DNA of 46,156 nt from a virus. A program made the position numbers and the translations under genes. Below the pieces are notes generated by a model that did not search any database, had not been told where the DNA came from, and was given only the letters and a program-made list of their open reading frames with translations. The first letter of the stretch is position 1, and each line of letters opens with the position of its first letter. Shown in pieces: positions 39,746-46,156 of this stretch. Where the stretch lies: positions 1 through 46,156 of the IMG/VR virus record IMGVR_UViG_3300044970_000402. The stretch is one strand, 5' to 3'.

Positions 39746-40233
39746 TGCCTGCTGCCGAACCAGAACCCAATGATCCCGCCCAGCATGGCCATTTCGTCTT
39801 CGCTGAAGATGATCGCGGTAACACGGATCAGGTCGTCCACCGACTGAATCAGACCCGGATGCTTCCAGACGTACAGCGTCAGCGCAGCGTTGATCAGCAC
39901 CAACTCGATGATGAAAATATAGGTCACCGTCGGGCGCACCGTGCCGACGTAGTTTGCAACCCAGCGGCTGGCCTTCTCCAGCACCTTCTCATCGTGCCTG
40001 AGCGCAGCCTCGGTCATCTGCGCCTCGGTCTGCATCGCCACCTGCTCGACGCGGATCTCCTCCATCTTGGCCTGGGAGGCGTATCCCTGGGCCGCAAGTT
40101 GGAGTTCACGCTCGGTCTGAAGCCGTGCCAGGGCAATCTCGTGCTTCTGATCAGATTTGTTCTGGAAGAACTCCAGCAGCTTGGGCAGGCCGCTGATCAG
40201 CAGACCACCGAGGGTAGACAGCAGCGACAGCAT
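39730..40233 (-). CDS. Holin-like protein, GTA 3TM type, 167 aa
   Basis: Hydrophobic N-terminus (3-16), charged coiled coil (about 22-95), then a helix VTYIFIIELVLINAALTLYVW (about 102-122) and a final GGIIGFWFGSRQW. The last phrase and layout resemble the 3TM holin family first named from gene transfer agents. It should form membrane lesions that let the lysozyme reach the wall. Overlaps the spanin-like gene by one base (TAATG) and the lysozyme by 16. Confidence 0.85.
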   Translation of the reverse strand: MLSLLSTLGGLLISGLPKLLEFFQNKSDQKHEIALARLQTERELQLAAQGYASQAKMEEIRVEQVAMQTEAQMTEAALRHDEKVLEKASRWVANYVGTVRPTVTYIFIIELVLINAALTLYVWKHPGLIQSVDDLIRVTAIIFSEDEMAMLGGIIGFWFGSRQWSKK

Positions 40234-40508
40234 TACTTGGTCCCCTTTGCGAACTTCTCGCGCTCCTCAAGGAGCTTGACCTTGACCTGAAGGTCATTGA
40301 TGTGCAGCATCAACTGCTCCTTCAACAGAGCCCTGCGCTCAGCAGAGATTGGACTGTCGGTCGGGGTGCCCTCTTTGGTGATCAAAGCGGGCATGTGCCC
40401 TTCGATCTTGGTCAGACGTTCAGAGAAGGAGTTGACCTGCCCCAGCAGCCATGCGAGGCACATGACGACGATAGGGATGACCGCTTTGAGAACGTCTGTC
40501 CAGGCCAT
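40233..40508 (-). CDS. Spanin-like (Rz-type) membrane protein, 91 aa
   Basis: One N-terminal transmembrane helix (about 7-23), then a periplasmic helical/coiled-coil region (about 28-90) rich in Lys/Glu/Leu. This is the topology of an inner-membrane spanin, and it sits in the lysis cassette. No outer-membrane lipoprotein partner (Rz1) was found in another frame. It could alternatively be a small accessory holin. AAGGGG ribosome site. Confidence 0.6.
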   Translation of the reverse strand: MAWTDVLKAVIPIVVMCLAWLLGQVNSFSERLTKIEGHMPALITKEGTPTDSPISAERRALLKEQLMLHINDLQVKVKLLEEREKFAKGTK

Positions 40509-40510
40509 GT

Positions 40511-40921
40511 TTACCCCTTGGTGGAGATGACATCATCACCGCGTTGGACGGTGACCTTGTCGCCTTCGACACTGACCTTCATGGACGCTTCCTGACGCTC
40601 AGGCTTGTCCAGGCGCCCGATCAACTCCTTGATGATCGTGATCTCGGGCTTCTCTTCCTTCTTGGTCTCGTTGACGATGCCGTTGACCATCTGGATCAGA
40701 GCCATCGTGGCGGTTGCCACCAGACCGATGACAGCAGGAAGCGCTTCGGTGTTCAGGAAAGCCGACGACACAACACCCACCAGCACCAGCAGGAAGATCC
40801 AGACGATGGCCGTCTTGCCGATGGCCTTGGCAGCGACTTCCTTGGCGGTGGCCTGAGCCTCCAGCCGCTTGAGTTCAACTGCGGCCTGGGCCTTCAGGGT
40901 GTTCAGGTCAATCGGTTCCAT
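40511..40921 (-). CDS. Two-helix membrane protein, holin or antiholin candidate, 136 aa
   Basis: Charged N-terminal helix, two hydrophobic helices (about 37-55 and 61-84), then a charged C-terminus with a beta-looking end. First gene of the lysis block in transcription order. Two-TM layout with charged ends would suit a class II holin or an antiholin that tunes the 3TM holin downstream. AAGGAG ribosome site. Confidence 0.6.
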   Translation of the reverse strand: MEPIDLNTLKAQAAVELKRLEAQATAKEVAAKAIGKTAIVWIFLLVLVGVVSSAFLNTEALPAVIGLVATATMALIQMVNGIVNETKKEEKPEITIIKELIGRLDKPERQEASMKVSVEGDKVTVQRGDDVISTKG

Positions 40922-40935
40922 GATGACTCCTTGCC

Positions 40936-41133
40936 TTATGCTTCACTCATTGACGGAGTACCGGCCACAGGGCCAAAAGTCCCCGCAACGGCCTGCTCAT
41001 ACAAGGCACGTCCGTGTGGCTCAACATCATTAGGTGATGCTGTAAACCAGATCCAACCTGCCACCGGATGGTTGATCTCGATGTCGATACTGCCGACAGC
41101 GTTGTATTTCGGGTTGCGGACTTCAAGTTGCAT
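40936..41133 (-). CDS. Tail-fibre-assembly-like small protein, 65 aa
   Basis: Segment GWIWFTASPNDVEPHGRALYEQA (split here around residue 39) resembles the C-terminal part of phage tail-fibre assembly proteins and lies directly after the tail-fibre gene, the usual place for such a chaperone. It is shorter than typical members, so it could be a minimal or virion-attached version. GAGGTGAG ribosome site. Confidence 0.55.
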   Translation of the reverse strand: MQLEVRNPKYNAVGSIDIEINHPVAGWIWFTASPNDVEPHGRALYEQAVAGTFGPVAGTPSMSEA

Positions 41134-41141
41134 AGCTCACC

Positions 41142-42296
41142 TCAAGCATAGCGAAGCCAAAGGGTTATAGTAAAACTATAACTGCCGTTAGTCGGCCCCA
41201 TAGCACGCCAATTCCCAGATGGAGCCGAGCCAAGCACAGGGCCTGTATTTCCAGACCCATCGGTATAGGTGCCTGCAAAACGCAAGTTGCTGCCCGCAGT
41301 CTGATCGCCGACAGCAAACGTGGCATTGGGTACAGGAATCATAAGCGCATATGTTCCTACCGCACCGGCGCTCGCTGCGGCTATGGTCCCCAAAATATCT
41401 ACCGTTGCCCAAGACGTATTTGTTCCGTCCGTTTGTAGGAACTTGTTGTTGTTTGACGTTTGGCTCGGCAGAAGGGCATTCAACGCCGCGTTAGACGTTG
41501 TTTGGCCCGTACCCCCGTTTGCGACCGGTAGCGTACCTGTGATGTCTGTCGTCAGATCAGCTTTCCCCCAGGCCGGGGCCACTCCCACGCCACCCGAGCG
41601 CAGTACGTTTCCCGTAGCAACGTCAGCTAGCTTGGCAAGCGTCGTGGTTGTATTGGCGTACAGCAGATCTCCAACCGCGAAGCTGGACTGCCCCGTACCG
41701 CCCGAAACTGCGCTGAGCGTAGGTGTCCACGAAGGAATGCCCGCAGCGACCGTCAGGACAGCGTTGGTTGCGCCCACCGTCAGCTTGCTGATCGCCGTGG
41801 TGCTGGAGGCATACAGCAAATCACCAACCGCGTAGCTGGACTGCCCAGTGCCACCAGAAGTTGCAGCGAGTGCAAAAGACAAATTCAGCGACTGCAGTCG
41901 GTCTATTGCAATTTCTACGTTAGTACTAACGGCATCTACGCGAACAACCGTTCGCTCTCCAGCGAGTAAAATAACCGCCGCACCCGTAGCGGTTTTAATC
42001 TGAATCGGCCCCGCGCCTTCATTGATGACAAAATAAATCTTATTAAGCGTCGGAACAATTACATTTCTTGCGGAGACCGGGCCGTTAATAACGCGCAGAC
42101 ACATATACCGCGCCTGATCCGAAGCCCCGCTGGCTGTAGTCAGCGTCACATTGCCTGCAGACACATCGACGTCTACGATCCCGGCAATCGAGTTGTCGAT
42201 CAACTCAAACGTGCCGTTGTTGACAAGTGTTCCCCATCCCGCCGTAGTGAGTCCGGGCTTGGTCAAGCGAAGAAGCGGGGTGTAGGTGTCTGCCAT
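41142..42296 (-). CDS. Tail fibre with GGTGQSS repeats, 384 aa
   Basis: Two copies of SGGTGQSS-[YF]-AVGDLLYA (about 147-162 and 199-214) and a third, shorter GGTGQTT (about 262-268): the collagen-free repeat common in phage tail fibres. The first 120 residues are a beta-rich attachment domain that starts with TPLLRLTKPGLTTAGWG, a frequent fibre N-terminus. The C-terminal 90 residues, including the ending SFTITLWLRYA, are the likely receptor-binding tip. Repeats are visible at DNA level, so copy number could vary by recombination. Confidence 0.88.
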   Translation of the reverse strand: MADTYTPLLRLTKPGLTTAGWGTLVNNGTFELIDNSIAGIVDVDVSAGNVTLTTASGASDQARYMCLRVINGPVSARNVIVPTLNKIYFVINEGAGPIQIKTATGAAVILLAGERTVVRVDAVSTNVEIAIDRLQSLNLSFALAATSGGTGQSSYAVGDLLYASSTTAISKLTVGATNAVLTVAAGIPSWTPTLSAVSGGTGQSSFAVGDLLYANTTTTLAKLADVATGNVLRSGGVGVAPAWGKADLTTDITGTLPVANGGTGQTTSNAALNALLPSQTSNNNKFLQTDGTNTSWATVDILGTIAAASAGAVGTYALMIPVPNATFAVGDQTAGSNLRFAGTYTDGSGNTGPVLGSAPSGNWRAMGPTNGSYSFTITLWLRYA

Positions 42297-42303
42297 GATG
42301 TTC

Positions 42304-42504
42304 TCAAATAGGTGTCCAGGGACTCGGTGCTGGCGTTGTGATTTCAGGCCACGTAGGCTTCACATACGCGGTGACTATCTTTGAGGAATCTTCTTGGAGG
42401 AGAAACGCCCCATCCTCTTGAAGCAGATAGTACGTGTAAAAAACATCTGTGTTCACCCCCGGCCACGCGGCGGGGGCAGATGTGTTTACAGGGGTCCACG
42501 ACAT
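42304..42504 (-). CDS. Small virion-type protein with LLQED repeat, 66 aa
   Basis: The ATG at 42504 is preferred; the frame extends further into the upstream gene without a ribosome site. MSWTPVNTSAPAAWPGVN, then YYLLQEDGAFLLQEDSSK with LLQED repeated. This repeated phrase is frequent in short phage structural proteins near tail fibres. Likely a small tail component. Confidence 0.65.
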   Translation of the reverse strand: MSWTPVNTSAPAAWPGVNTDVFYTYYLLQEDGAFLLQEDSSKIVTAYVKPTWPEITTPAPSPWTPI

Positions 42505-42505
42505 G

Positions 42506-42922
42506 CTAAGCGAAGCGCAGCAGCGCCGTCGTTGCAGAAGCTGCGGGCATCTGAATCGTGAACGTGCCCGAAGCCGTCTTGTCAGCACCAAAGTCCAGCA
42601 CAGCGATAGCGCGGTTGGCCTCGGACGCGTTGTAGATCAAACCGCCCCGGCAGGTGAAAGACGCGCCGGTAAATACCGGCGTGTTGAACGTCACGTAGGC
42701 AGTGGTGCCGGAGAGCAAGACCTGCACTCCAGTAAGTGGGATCCCACCCGGGAGGTAGCCCGTACCAACAACTTCACCTGTTTGTGTGTAAACCGTCGTA
42801 GCCTGACTGAGGTCTGCTGACGCGGTGTAGAGCGCCAACTTCAGTGTGTCGGTGTCCAGATCATGGATACCTAGCCAAGACTCCTGCTTGAACGAGGAGC
42901 ACATTCCCTGGAGGATTGCCAT
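42506..42922 (-). CDS. Small tail structural protein, 138 aa
   Basis: Beta-rich protein with DTLKLALYTASADL (24-37) and NRAIAVLDFGADKTASG (103-119), a pattern that recurs in virion proteins encoded between adaptor and fibre genes. Starts directly after the adaptor's stop (TAAATG). Likely a tail or neck component. No enzymatic motif. Confidence 0.75.
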   Translation of the reverse strand: MAILQGMCSSFKQESWLGIHDLDTDTLKLALYTASADLSQATTVYTQTGEVVGTGYLPGGIPLTGVQVLLSGTTAYVTFNTPVFTGASFTCRGGLIYNASEANRAIAVLDFGADKTASGTFTIQMPAASATTALLRFA

Positions 42923-43573
42923 TTACTTCACCGGATTCCTGACCTGACCACTACGGTAGGCGTCTTGGCGGTCCTTGCCGTCGCCCAGGTTCTTCAGCAG
43001 CAGGATCGAATCGTTGAACTGGCTGGTGTACAACTGAACAATGTCCTGCTCAGCCTTCATGAACCGAGCAGCTTCTACCATGACAGCATTGAACAGAACG
43101 CTATCAAAGTTGTTGCCGAGCCATGTAGTGCCTGCCGTGACGATGCTTTGCGGGTAGCCAAAATAGTGCAGTTCCAGCGTAAGGGCTGCACTAGGCGTTG
43201 GGCCGAACATGAACGTCAAGTTCTTAGGGTCTGCACTATCTGTACCAAACAACGCGTAGTACTTAGGCGTTCCCGTCGAAGCAGGATTGGGGTACGCTTC
43301 TCGGATGAAGTTGACGTCCTTGTTCAGCAAGTACTCATACGCCCCGAGAGTCGTGATCACTGCCAAGCTGAAAGCCGAGAGAAAATCAGATGGTGCCGGC
43401 AAGTATGGCGTGCCGGAGACCAACGGCGTAGTGACATTCTTCCGCAGGTTGGGAAGCTGCACCGTGTTGTAGATTTTCTGCTCCGCCAGCTTGGTGAGCG
43501 TGGCGAAGTCCGTCGCGGAGAACGTGTTCTCGGTGCTATCCTCGACGGCGGTTTTCAGCTCGGTGTAGTTCAC
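42923..43573 (-). CDS. Head-tail adaptor, SU10-type, 216 aa
   Basis: N-terminal helix MNYTELKTAVEDSTEN, central LRKNVTTPLVSGTPYLPAPSDFL, and C-terminal NNFDSVLFNAVMVEAARFM match the phage adaptor protein first named from phage SU10 (podovirus with elongated head). It joins portal and tail. GTG start at 43573 overlaps the previous TGA (GTGA). This gene is the best sign of podovirus-like neck architecture; portal and terminase must lie further right. Confidence 0.82.
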   Translation of the reverse strand: MNYTELKTAVEDSTENTFSATDFATLTKLAEQKIYNTVQLPNLRKNVTTPLVSGTPYLPAPSDFLSAFSLAVITTLGAYEYLLNKDVNFIREAYPNPASTGTPKYYALFGTDSADPKNLTFMFGPTPSAALTLELHYFGYPQSIVTAGTTWLGNNFDSVLFNAVMVEAARFMKAEQDIVQLYTSQFNDSILLLKNLGDGKDRQDAYRSGQVRNPVK

Positions 43574-43746
43574 GCCATCGGTCCCCGAGCCATGAAGCCC
43601 TTGGTCTGCGCCTTGCCACCACGAACCTTGATGCCCGAGGTCTTGGCCGGGGGCGTCGCAGCGGAGGCGATGTTGCCCACCACCATGCGCGGCATGGGCG
43701 CGTCAGCGTTCACGACCGGAGTCGGGACAGGCTTGGCCTTCATCAT
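43570..43746 (-). CDS. Tiny basic protein, 58 aa
   Basis: Reads MMKAKPVPTPVVNADAPMPR..., then GGKAQTKGFMARGPMA: basic, Pro/Ala/Gly-rich, without predicted fold. Start after AGGGGAAG; a second ATG one codon later is possible. GTGA-coupled to the adaptor gene. Short disordered basic proteins like this often lie next to the adaptor in related phages; it could be a virion plug or neutralise packaged DNA. Confidence 0.65.
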   Translation of the reverse strand: MMKAKPVPTPVVNADAPMPRMVVGNIASAATPPAKTSGIKVRGGKAQTKGFMARGPMA

Positions 43747-43747
43747 G

Positions 43748-43921
43748 TCACTTCCCCTTGCGCCCGACCGGGCCTTGGTTCGCCACGCGGGCCATGTTGC
43801 GGCCCATCTTCTGGGACATTTCGGTGGTCACGCCACCCTTGGCGAGCTTGGCGCCGGGGCCGTGCGCCACACTGGCGGGCTTCTTGGCATGTGCCCGGAG
43901 GGCCTTCATTGCGTCTTTCAT
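43748..43921 (-). CDS. Tiny basic protein, 57 aa
   Basis: AAGGAG 7 bases before the ATG at 43921. MKDAMKALRAHAKKPASVAH..., GAKLAKGG, then NMARVANQGPVGRKGK. Basic and Gly/Ala-rich, similar in style to its neighbour. It ends one base before that gene's start. Function unknown. Confidence 0.65.
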   Translation of the reverse strand: MKDAMKALRAHAKKPASVAHGPGAKLAKGGVTTEMSQKMGRNMARVANQGPVGRKGK

Positions 43922-43972
43922 GTCGAACTCCTTCGGGCCGCGCCCGTCTGAATGATACCGCCGACCGGCGAG
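43922..43972. promoter_or_regulatory. Short intergenic gap with CGCCG/CGGCG palindrome
   Basis: The only late-arm gap of this size. CGCCG-AC-CGGCG (about 43960-43971) lies next to the stop codon of the glycine-rich gene (leftward reading). No T-run on the minus strand, so it is at best a weak attenuator or RNA-stability element between the adhesin-like gene and the tiny genes. Confidence 0.35.
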
Positions 43973-45241
43973 TTAAGGAATGGGTTGCCAGTAGGCAATC
44001 TTGACTGCGCCGTTCGCGCCGCTTCCGCCTGTAACCACTACACCGCCCGCACCGACAACTACGGTGTACGTCGCTCCCAAAGTTGTGGTTACAAACGTCC
44101 AACGAAGAGCGCCACCACCACCGGCACCAGAGTTAAATCTTACGCTCCCGCCGCCTCCGCCGCCATAAAGACCACCTGTGGCGCCATATGCAGGAAACCC
44201 GTTAACGGCTGTACCGTTTGCTCCGCCAGAACCGCCGCCGCCACTGGGGCTGTAAGCGGTAATATCGGTTGGTGACCTGAAGCCCCCTGCACCGTTTGCA
44301 CCGAGCCCAGATAAGCCCACTCCGCCGCCACCAGCAGCACCCATCTCAAAGTCAAACCACCCGTACCCGCCGCCGCCCGCACCGCCAGTGCCCGCCTGCC
44401 CCGGAATACGTGTTACAAAATCTATTCCGCCTGCACCCCCGGCACCTGCGTATCCACCTGCACCGCCGCCACCTCCGCCCGCGAAAGGAGTGCCTGTGCC
44501 ACCCGCTCCGCCATCACCGCCAAAAATTGTTGCGCTTAGTGCCGTGCCTACCCCGCCTGCCCCGCCATCGCCAAACCCCGTAAACGGGTCTGGGGGTTTT
44601 CCGCCTTTTCCGCCGCCAGCCGTCAACGCCGCTCCAAAAACGGAATCAATTCCGTCTACTCCGTCCGTATCAACGCCCGACACCGAATGTGCACTGGACC
44701 CACCGCCACCTACGCACAACACGTAGATTTGATTGGTACTCGTAGGCGCAGTCCAAAAGTACGTTCCCGGCGTCGTGTACAGAACTTCGACAAGCGTGAA
44801 CTGAGGGGTTCCGGTATTGCCGGTAGTCACCTGACCAACTTCACCCACACCAACCAAAGTGTTTGGCGTGAGCACAGCGTCAAAGTCCCTGGCGCCACCG
44901 ATAGGGTTCCACCCCCACTGGATGACCAACATGCCCTCGCCAGGGTAGCCCTCTTGCAGCGGGCCAGTGCCTGATGTCGGGCTTGTCTGCAGGCCGTTCG
45001 TACCGGACTGATACCACGTATTTGTGTCCGGGCGGGGGTCACGAATGGCCTGGGGGTCACTTACGGGGAACATCCCAAGCTGTAGTTGCGGCTGGTCCGG
45101 AGTCCAGCACTGAGGGCACGCCTTGATCTGCGTCTGCTTGGTCTTGACGACGAGATTCTTGAGCTTCTTCAGGTCGTATCTAAAAGAACACAGATCACAG
45201 AACCCAAAACTTTTACGCCCATTAGCGAAACGGTTAGCCAT
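43973..45241 (-). CDS. Zinc ribbon fused to glycine-rich adhesin domain, 422 aa
   Basis: Residues 1-70: FCDLC (C15, C18), basic KKLKNLVVKTK, and CPQC (C42, C45), then DQPQLQLGMFPVSDPQAIRDPRP. This module is familiar to me as a free-standing small phage protein. From about 150 it continues into a beta strand region and, at about 176-405, a very Gly-rich domain (many GGGG and GAGG runs) ending KIAYWQPIP, like tail-tip adhesins that fold as polyglycine helices. A zinc-ribbon-to-adhesin fusion is unusual. Likely a virion receptor-binding or neck-attached protein. Overlaps the upstream gene by 8 bases. Confidence 0.75.
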   Translation of the reverse strand: MANRFANGRKSFGFCDLCSFRYDLKKLKNLVVKTKQTQIKACPQCWTPDQPQLQLGMFPVSDPQAIRDPRPDTNTWYQSGTNGLQTSPTSGTGPLQEGYPGEGMLVIQWGWNPIGGARDFDAVLTPNTLVGVGEVGQVTTGNTGTPQFTLVEVLYTTPGTYFWTAPTSTNQIYVLCVGGGGSSAHSVSGVDTDGVDGIDSVFGAALTAGGGKGGKPPDPFTGFGDGGAGGVGTALSATIFGGDGGAGGTGTPFAGGGGGGAGGYAGAGGAGGIDFVTRIPGQAGTGGAGGGGYGWFDFEMGAAGGGGVGLSGLGANGAGGFRSPTDITAYSPSGGGGSGGANGTAVNGFPAYGATGGLYGGGGGGSVRFNSGAGGGGALRWTFVTTTLGATYTVVVGAGGVVVTGGSGANGAVKIAYWQPIP

Positions 45242-45830
45242 TTACATCCTCCGCATGCTCAGGGTAGCGACGGATGTACTCTTCTTTCCAGCTAGCGCCA
45301 TAATTGCGCTTCATGTTAGAAAGTCTTGCAGCGCGTTTGCGGTTTTCTACCTGCTCAGGCGTACACTTATGCCCGAATGCAAAGGAATTGCCGCGTCTTG
45401 CTGCAGATGCTTTTGCGTGGTATTCAGGCGTTTTCCACAACGCTGCTACGGCGGCTGATTTTTTCTGTCTTACGTCGGCAGAATACACTTCTCTACCGTC
45501 TGTACAAACGTACAGATTCTCAGTAGGTTGTAGCCTTTCAATCCACTGTTTTTCGAGCGCCAACAGCTCTTCCGGCGCACATTGTTGGAGAAGTCTTGCC
45601 GTGAATGCTTTTGCACCGTGTTCTTGGAACGTAACGCGCATACGCCGATAAGTCTGCTGCTTCGGCTTTCTCCGCATGTCATGGAAGTGGATACTTATCC
45701 TAGTGCGGATACGCTTAGAAGCCCCGACGTAGGTTCCGCCCGTTACAGTATCCGTCAACAGATACACTCCACAGACATTTGGCATGTCGATGTGGGAAAG
45801 ATTGTTTTCAGAAAACTGATTCACGCCCAT
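45234..45830 (-). CDS. GIY-YIG homing endonuclease, 198 aa
   Basis: GIY-YIG nuclease: GVY (21-23), TYVG (33-36), catalytic-type Arg at 41/43 and Glu at about 93 in ALEKQW. The C-terminal part (about 130-185) has WKTPEYHAKASAARRG and FGHKCTPEQVENRKRAA, repeated NUMOD3-like DNA-binding pieces. The start at 45830 follows AGGAG; a GTG at 45905 would couple to the previous gene's stop. AT-richer DNA than the flanks, and position between structural genes, fit a free-standing mobile endonuclease that spreads by cutting relatives lacking it. Confidence 0.9.
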   Translation of the reverse strand: MGVNQFSENNLSHIDMPNVCGVYLLTDTVTGGTYVGASKRIRTRISIHFHDMRRKPKQQTYRRMRVTFQEHGAKAFTARLLQQCAPEELLALEKQWIERLQPTENLYVCTDGREVYSADVRQKKSAAVAALWKTPEYHAKASAARRGNSFAFGHKCTPEQVENRKRAARLSNMKRNYGASWKEEYIRRYPEHAEDVNG

Positions 45831-45901
45831 GCGAACTCCTGGCTGGAAAGCCAAGATTCTCGCAGATGTCGCTGCGAAACGCAAGGAAGCGTGGTCGAGG
45901 T

Positions 45902-46156
45902 TCACGATATGAACATCCGCCGAGGTACGAACCGTACCGCAGCCTTTTCACGGTCTTCACTTGACGCACGGTCCCAGTCTTCGTCGTACTGAGCCTTCAA
46001 CGCCTGCATACGCTCCATGGCGTTGGGGATCTTCATGGACAGGTAGTACGCCAGACCGGAAACAAGGCATGGCATGAAGCGGAAGGGGATGTCCTGAGTA
46101 GCTTCTCCACCAGACCCAGCATCCTGGATACGCCGCAAGTACCAGTACACGAACTG
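45902..46156 (-). CDS. Virion structural protein, C-terminal fragment (cut by window edge)
   Basis: The frame is open to the edge, so the true start lies outside. The visible 84 residues read QFVYWYLRRIQDAGSGG..., FRFMPCLVSGLAYYLSMK, then KAQYDEDWDRASSEDREK and FVPRR. That order of phrases is common to a C-terminal tail/neck protein in podovirus-like phages, annotated variably. GTGA junction with the possible extended start of the endonuclease gene. Confidence 0.7.
   Translation of the reverse strand, partial: QFVYWYLRRIQDAGSGGEATQDIPFRFMPCLVSGLAYYLSMKIPNAMERMQALKAQYDEDWDRASSEDREKAAVRFVPRRMFIS

Noticed and set aside
1-46156. tRNA genes, integrase, repressor/anti-repressor lysogeny module, terminase, portal, capsid
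   Set aside because: Searched for by eye on both strands; none found. The structural head genes probably lie beyond the right edge.

Overview
This window is a large piece of a tailed double-stranded DNA bacteriophage (Caudoviricetes). No host-like gene, rRNA, tRNA, integrase or lysogeny module is visible. The sequence is GC-rich, and the lysis set (GH24 lysozyme, a GTA-type 3TM holin-like protein, a spanin-like protein) points to a Gram-negative host. The tail-fibre, adaptor and giant internal-protein genes resemble those of podovirus-like phages from aquatic or wastewater samples. Morphology and host are inferred. Terminase, portal and major capsid genes are absent and presumably lie beyond the right edge, where a structural gene is cut off.

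The window has two transcriptional arms. The rightward arm (+, 1-23358) holds early and replication genes. It opens with a small cassette (178-792) bounded by direct repeats that each carry the same terminator. Next is a gene-free, repeat-rich stretch (837-1565) that looks like a replication origin or control region. Two sigma70-type promoters (1570-1598 and 2461-2489) share palindromic spacers and begin the early transcripts. Genes at 3047-7625 form a DUF3150-like / MoxR AAA+ ATPase / HExxH-vWA set with two tandem NinX-like genes inside it. After two unknown genes and a VRR-NUC nuclease comes a train of about 18 tiny genes (9202-13394) that overlap by ATGA/GTGA stop-start junctions. Replication genes follow: DUF3310, family A DNA polymerase, Fe-S PD-(D/E)XK nuclease and an HNH-like protein. 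A third palindromic-spacer promoter (16967-16994) and a structured leader precede a SNF2-type helicase, a coiled-coil protein, a zinc-binding ssDNA-binding-like protein and an HTH protein. A strong terminator (20298-20321) then sits directly in front of the primase-helicase.

The leftward arm (-, 23359-46156) holds virion and lysis genes. Read from the right edge, in transcription order, they are: a truncated structural gene, a GIY-YIG homing endonuclease, a zinc-ribbon/glycine-rich fusion, two tiny basic proteins, a SU10-type head-tail adaptor, small tail proteins, a repeat-bearing tail fibre and its assembly-like partner, the lysis cassette, two large tail proteins, four Gly/Ala-rich virion proteins, and a 2291-residue polyvalent protein with an HExxH motif that is probably ejected with the DNA. 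The two arms meet tail to tail at one TGATCA hexamer that supplies both stop codons, with no intergenic terminator.

Most interesting are the phage-borne MoxR-vWA-DUF3150 set, the three promoters with embedded palindromes, the origin-like repeat field, the terminator placed just before the primase start, and the zinc-ribbon fusion to a polyglycine adhesin. All homology statements are recognition from memory of family motifs; no database search was run.
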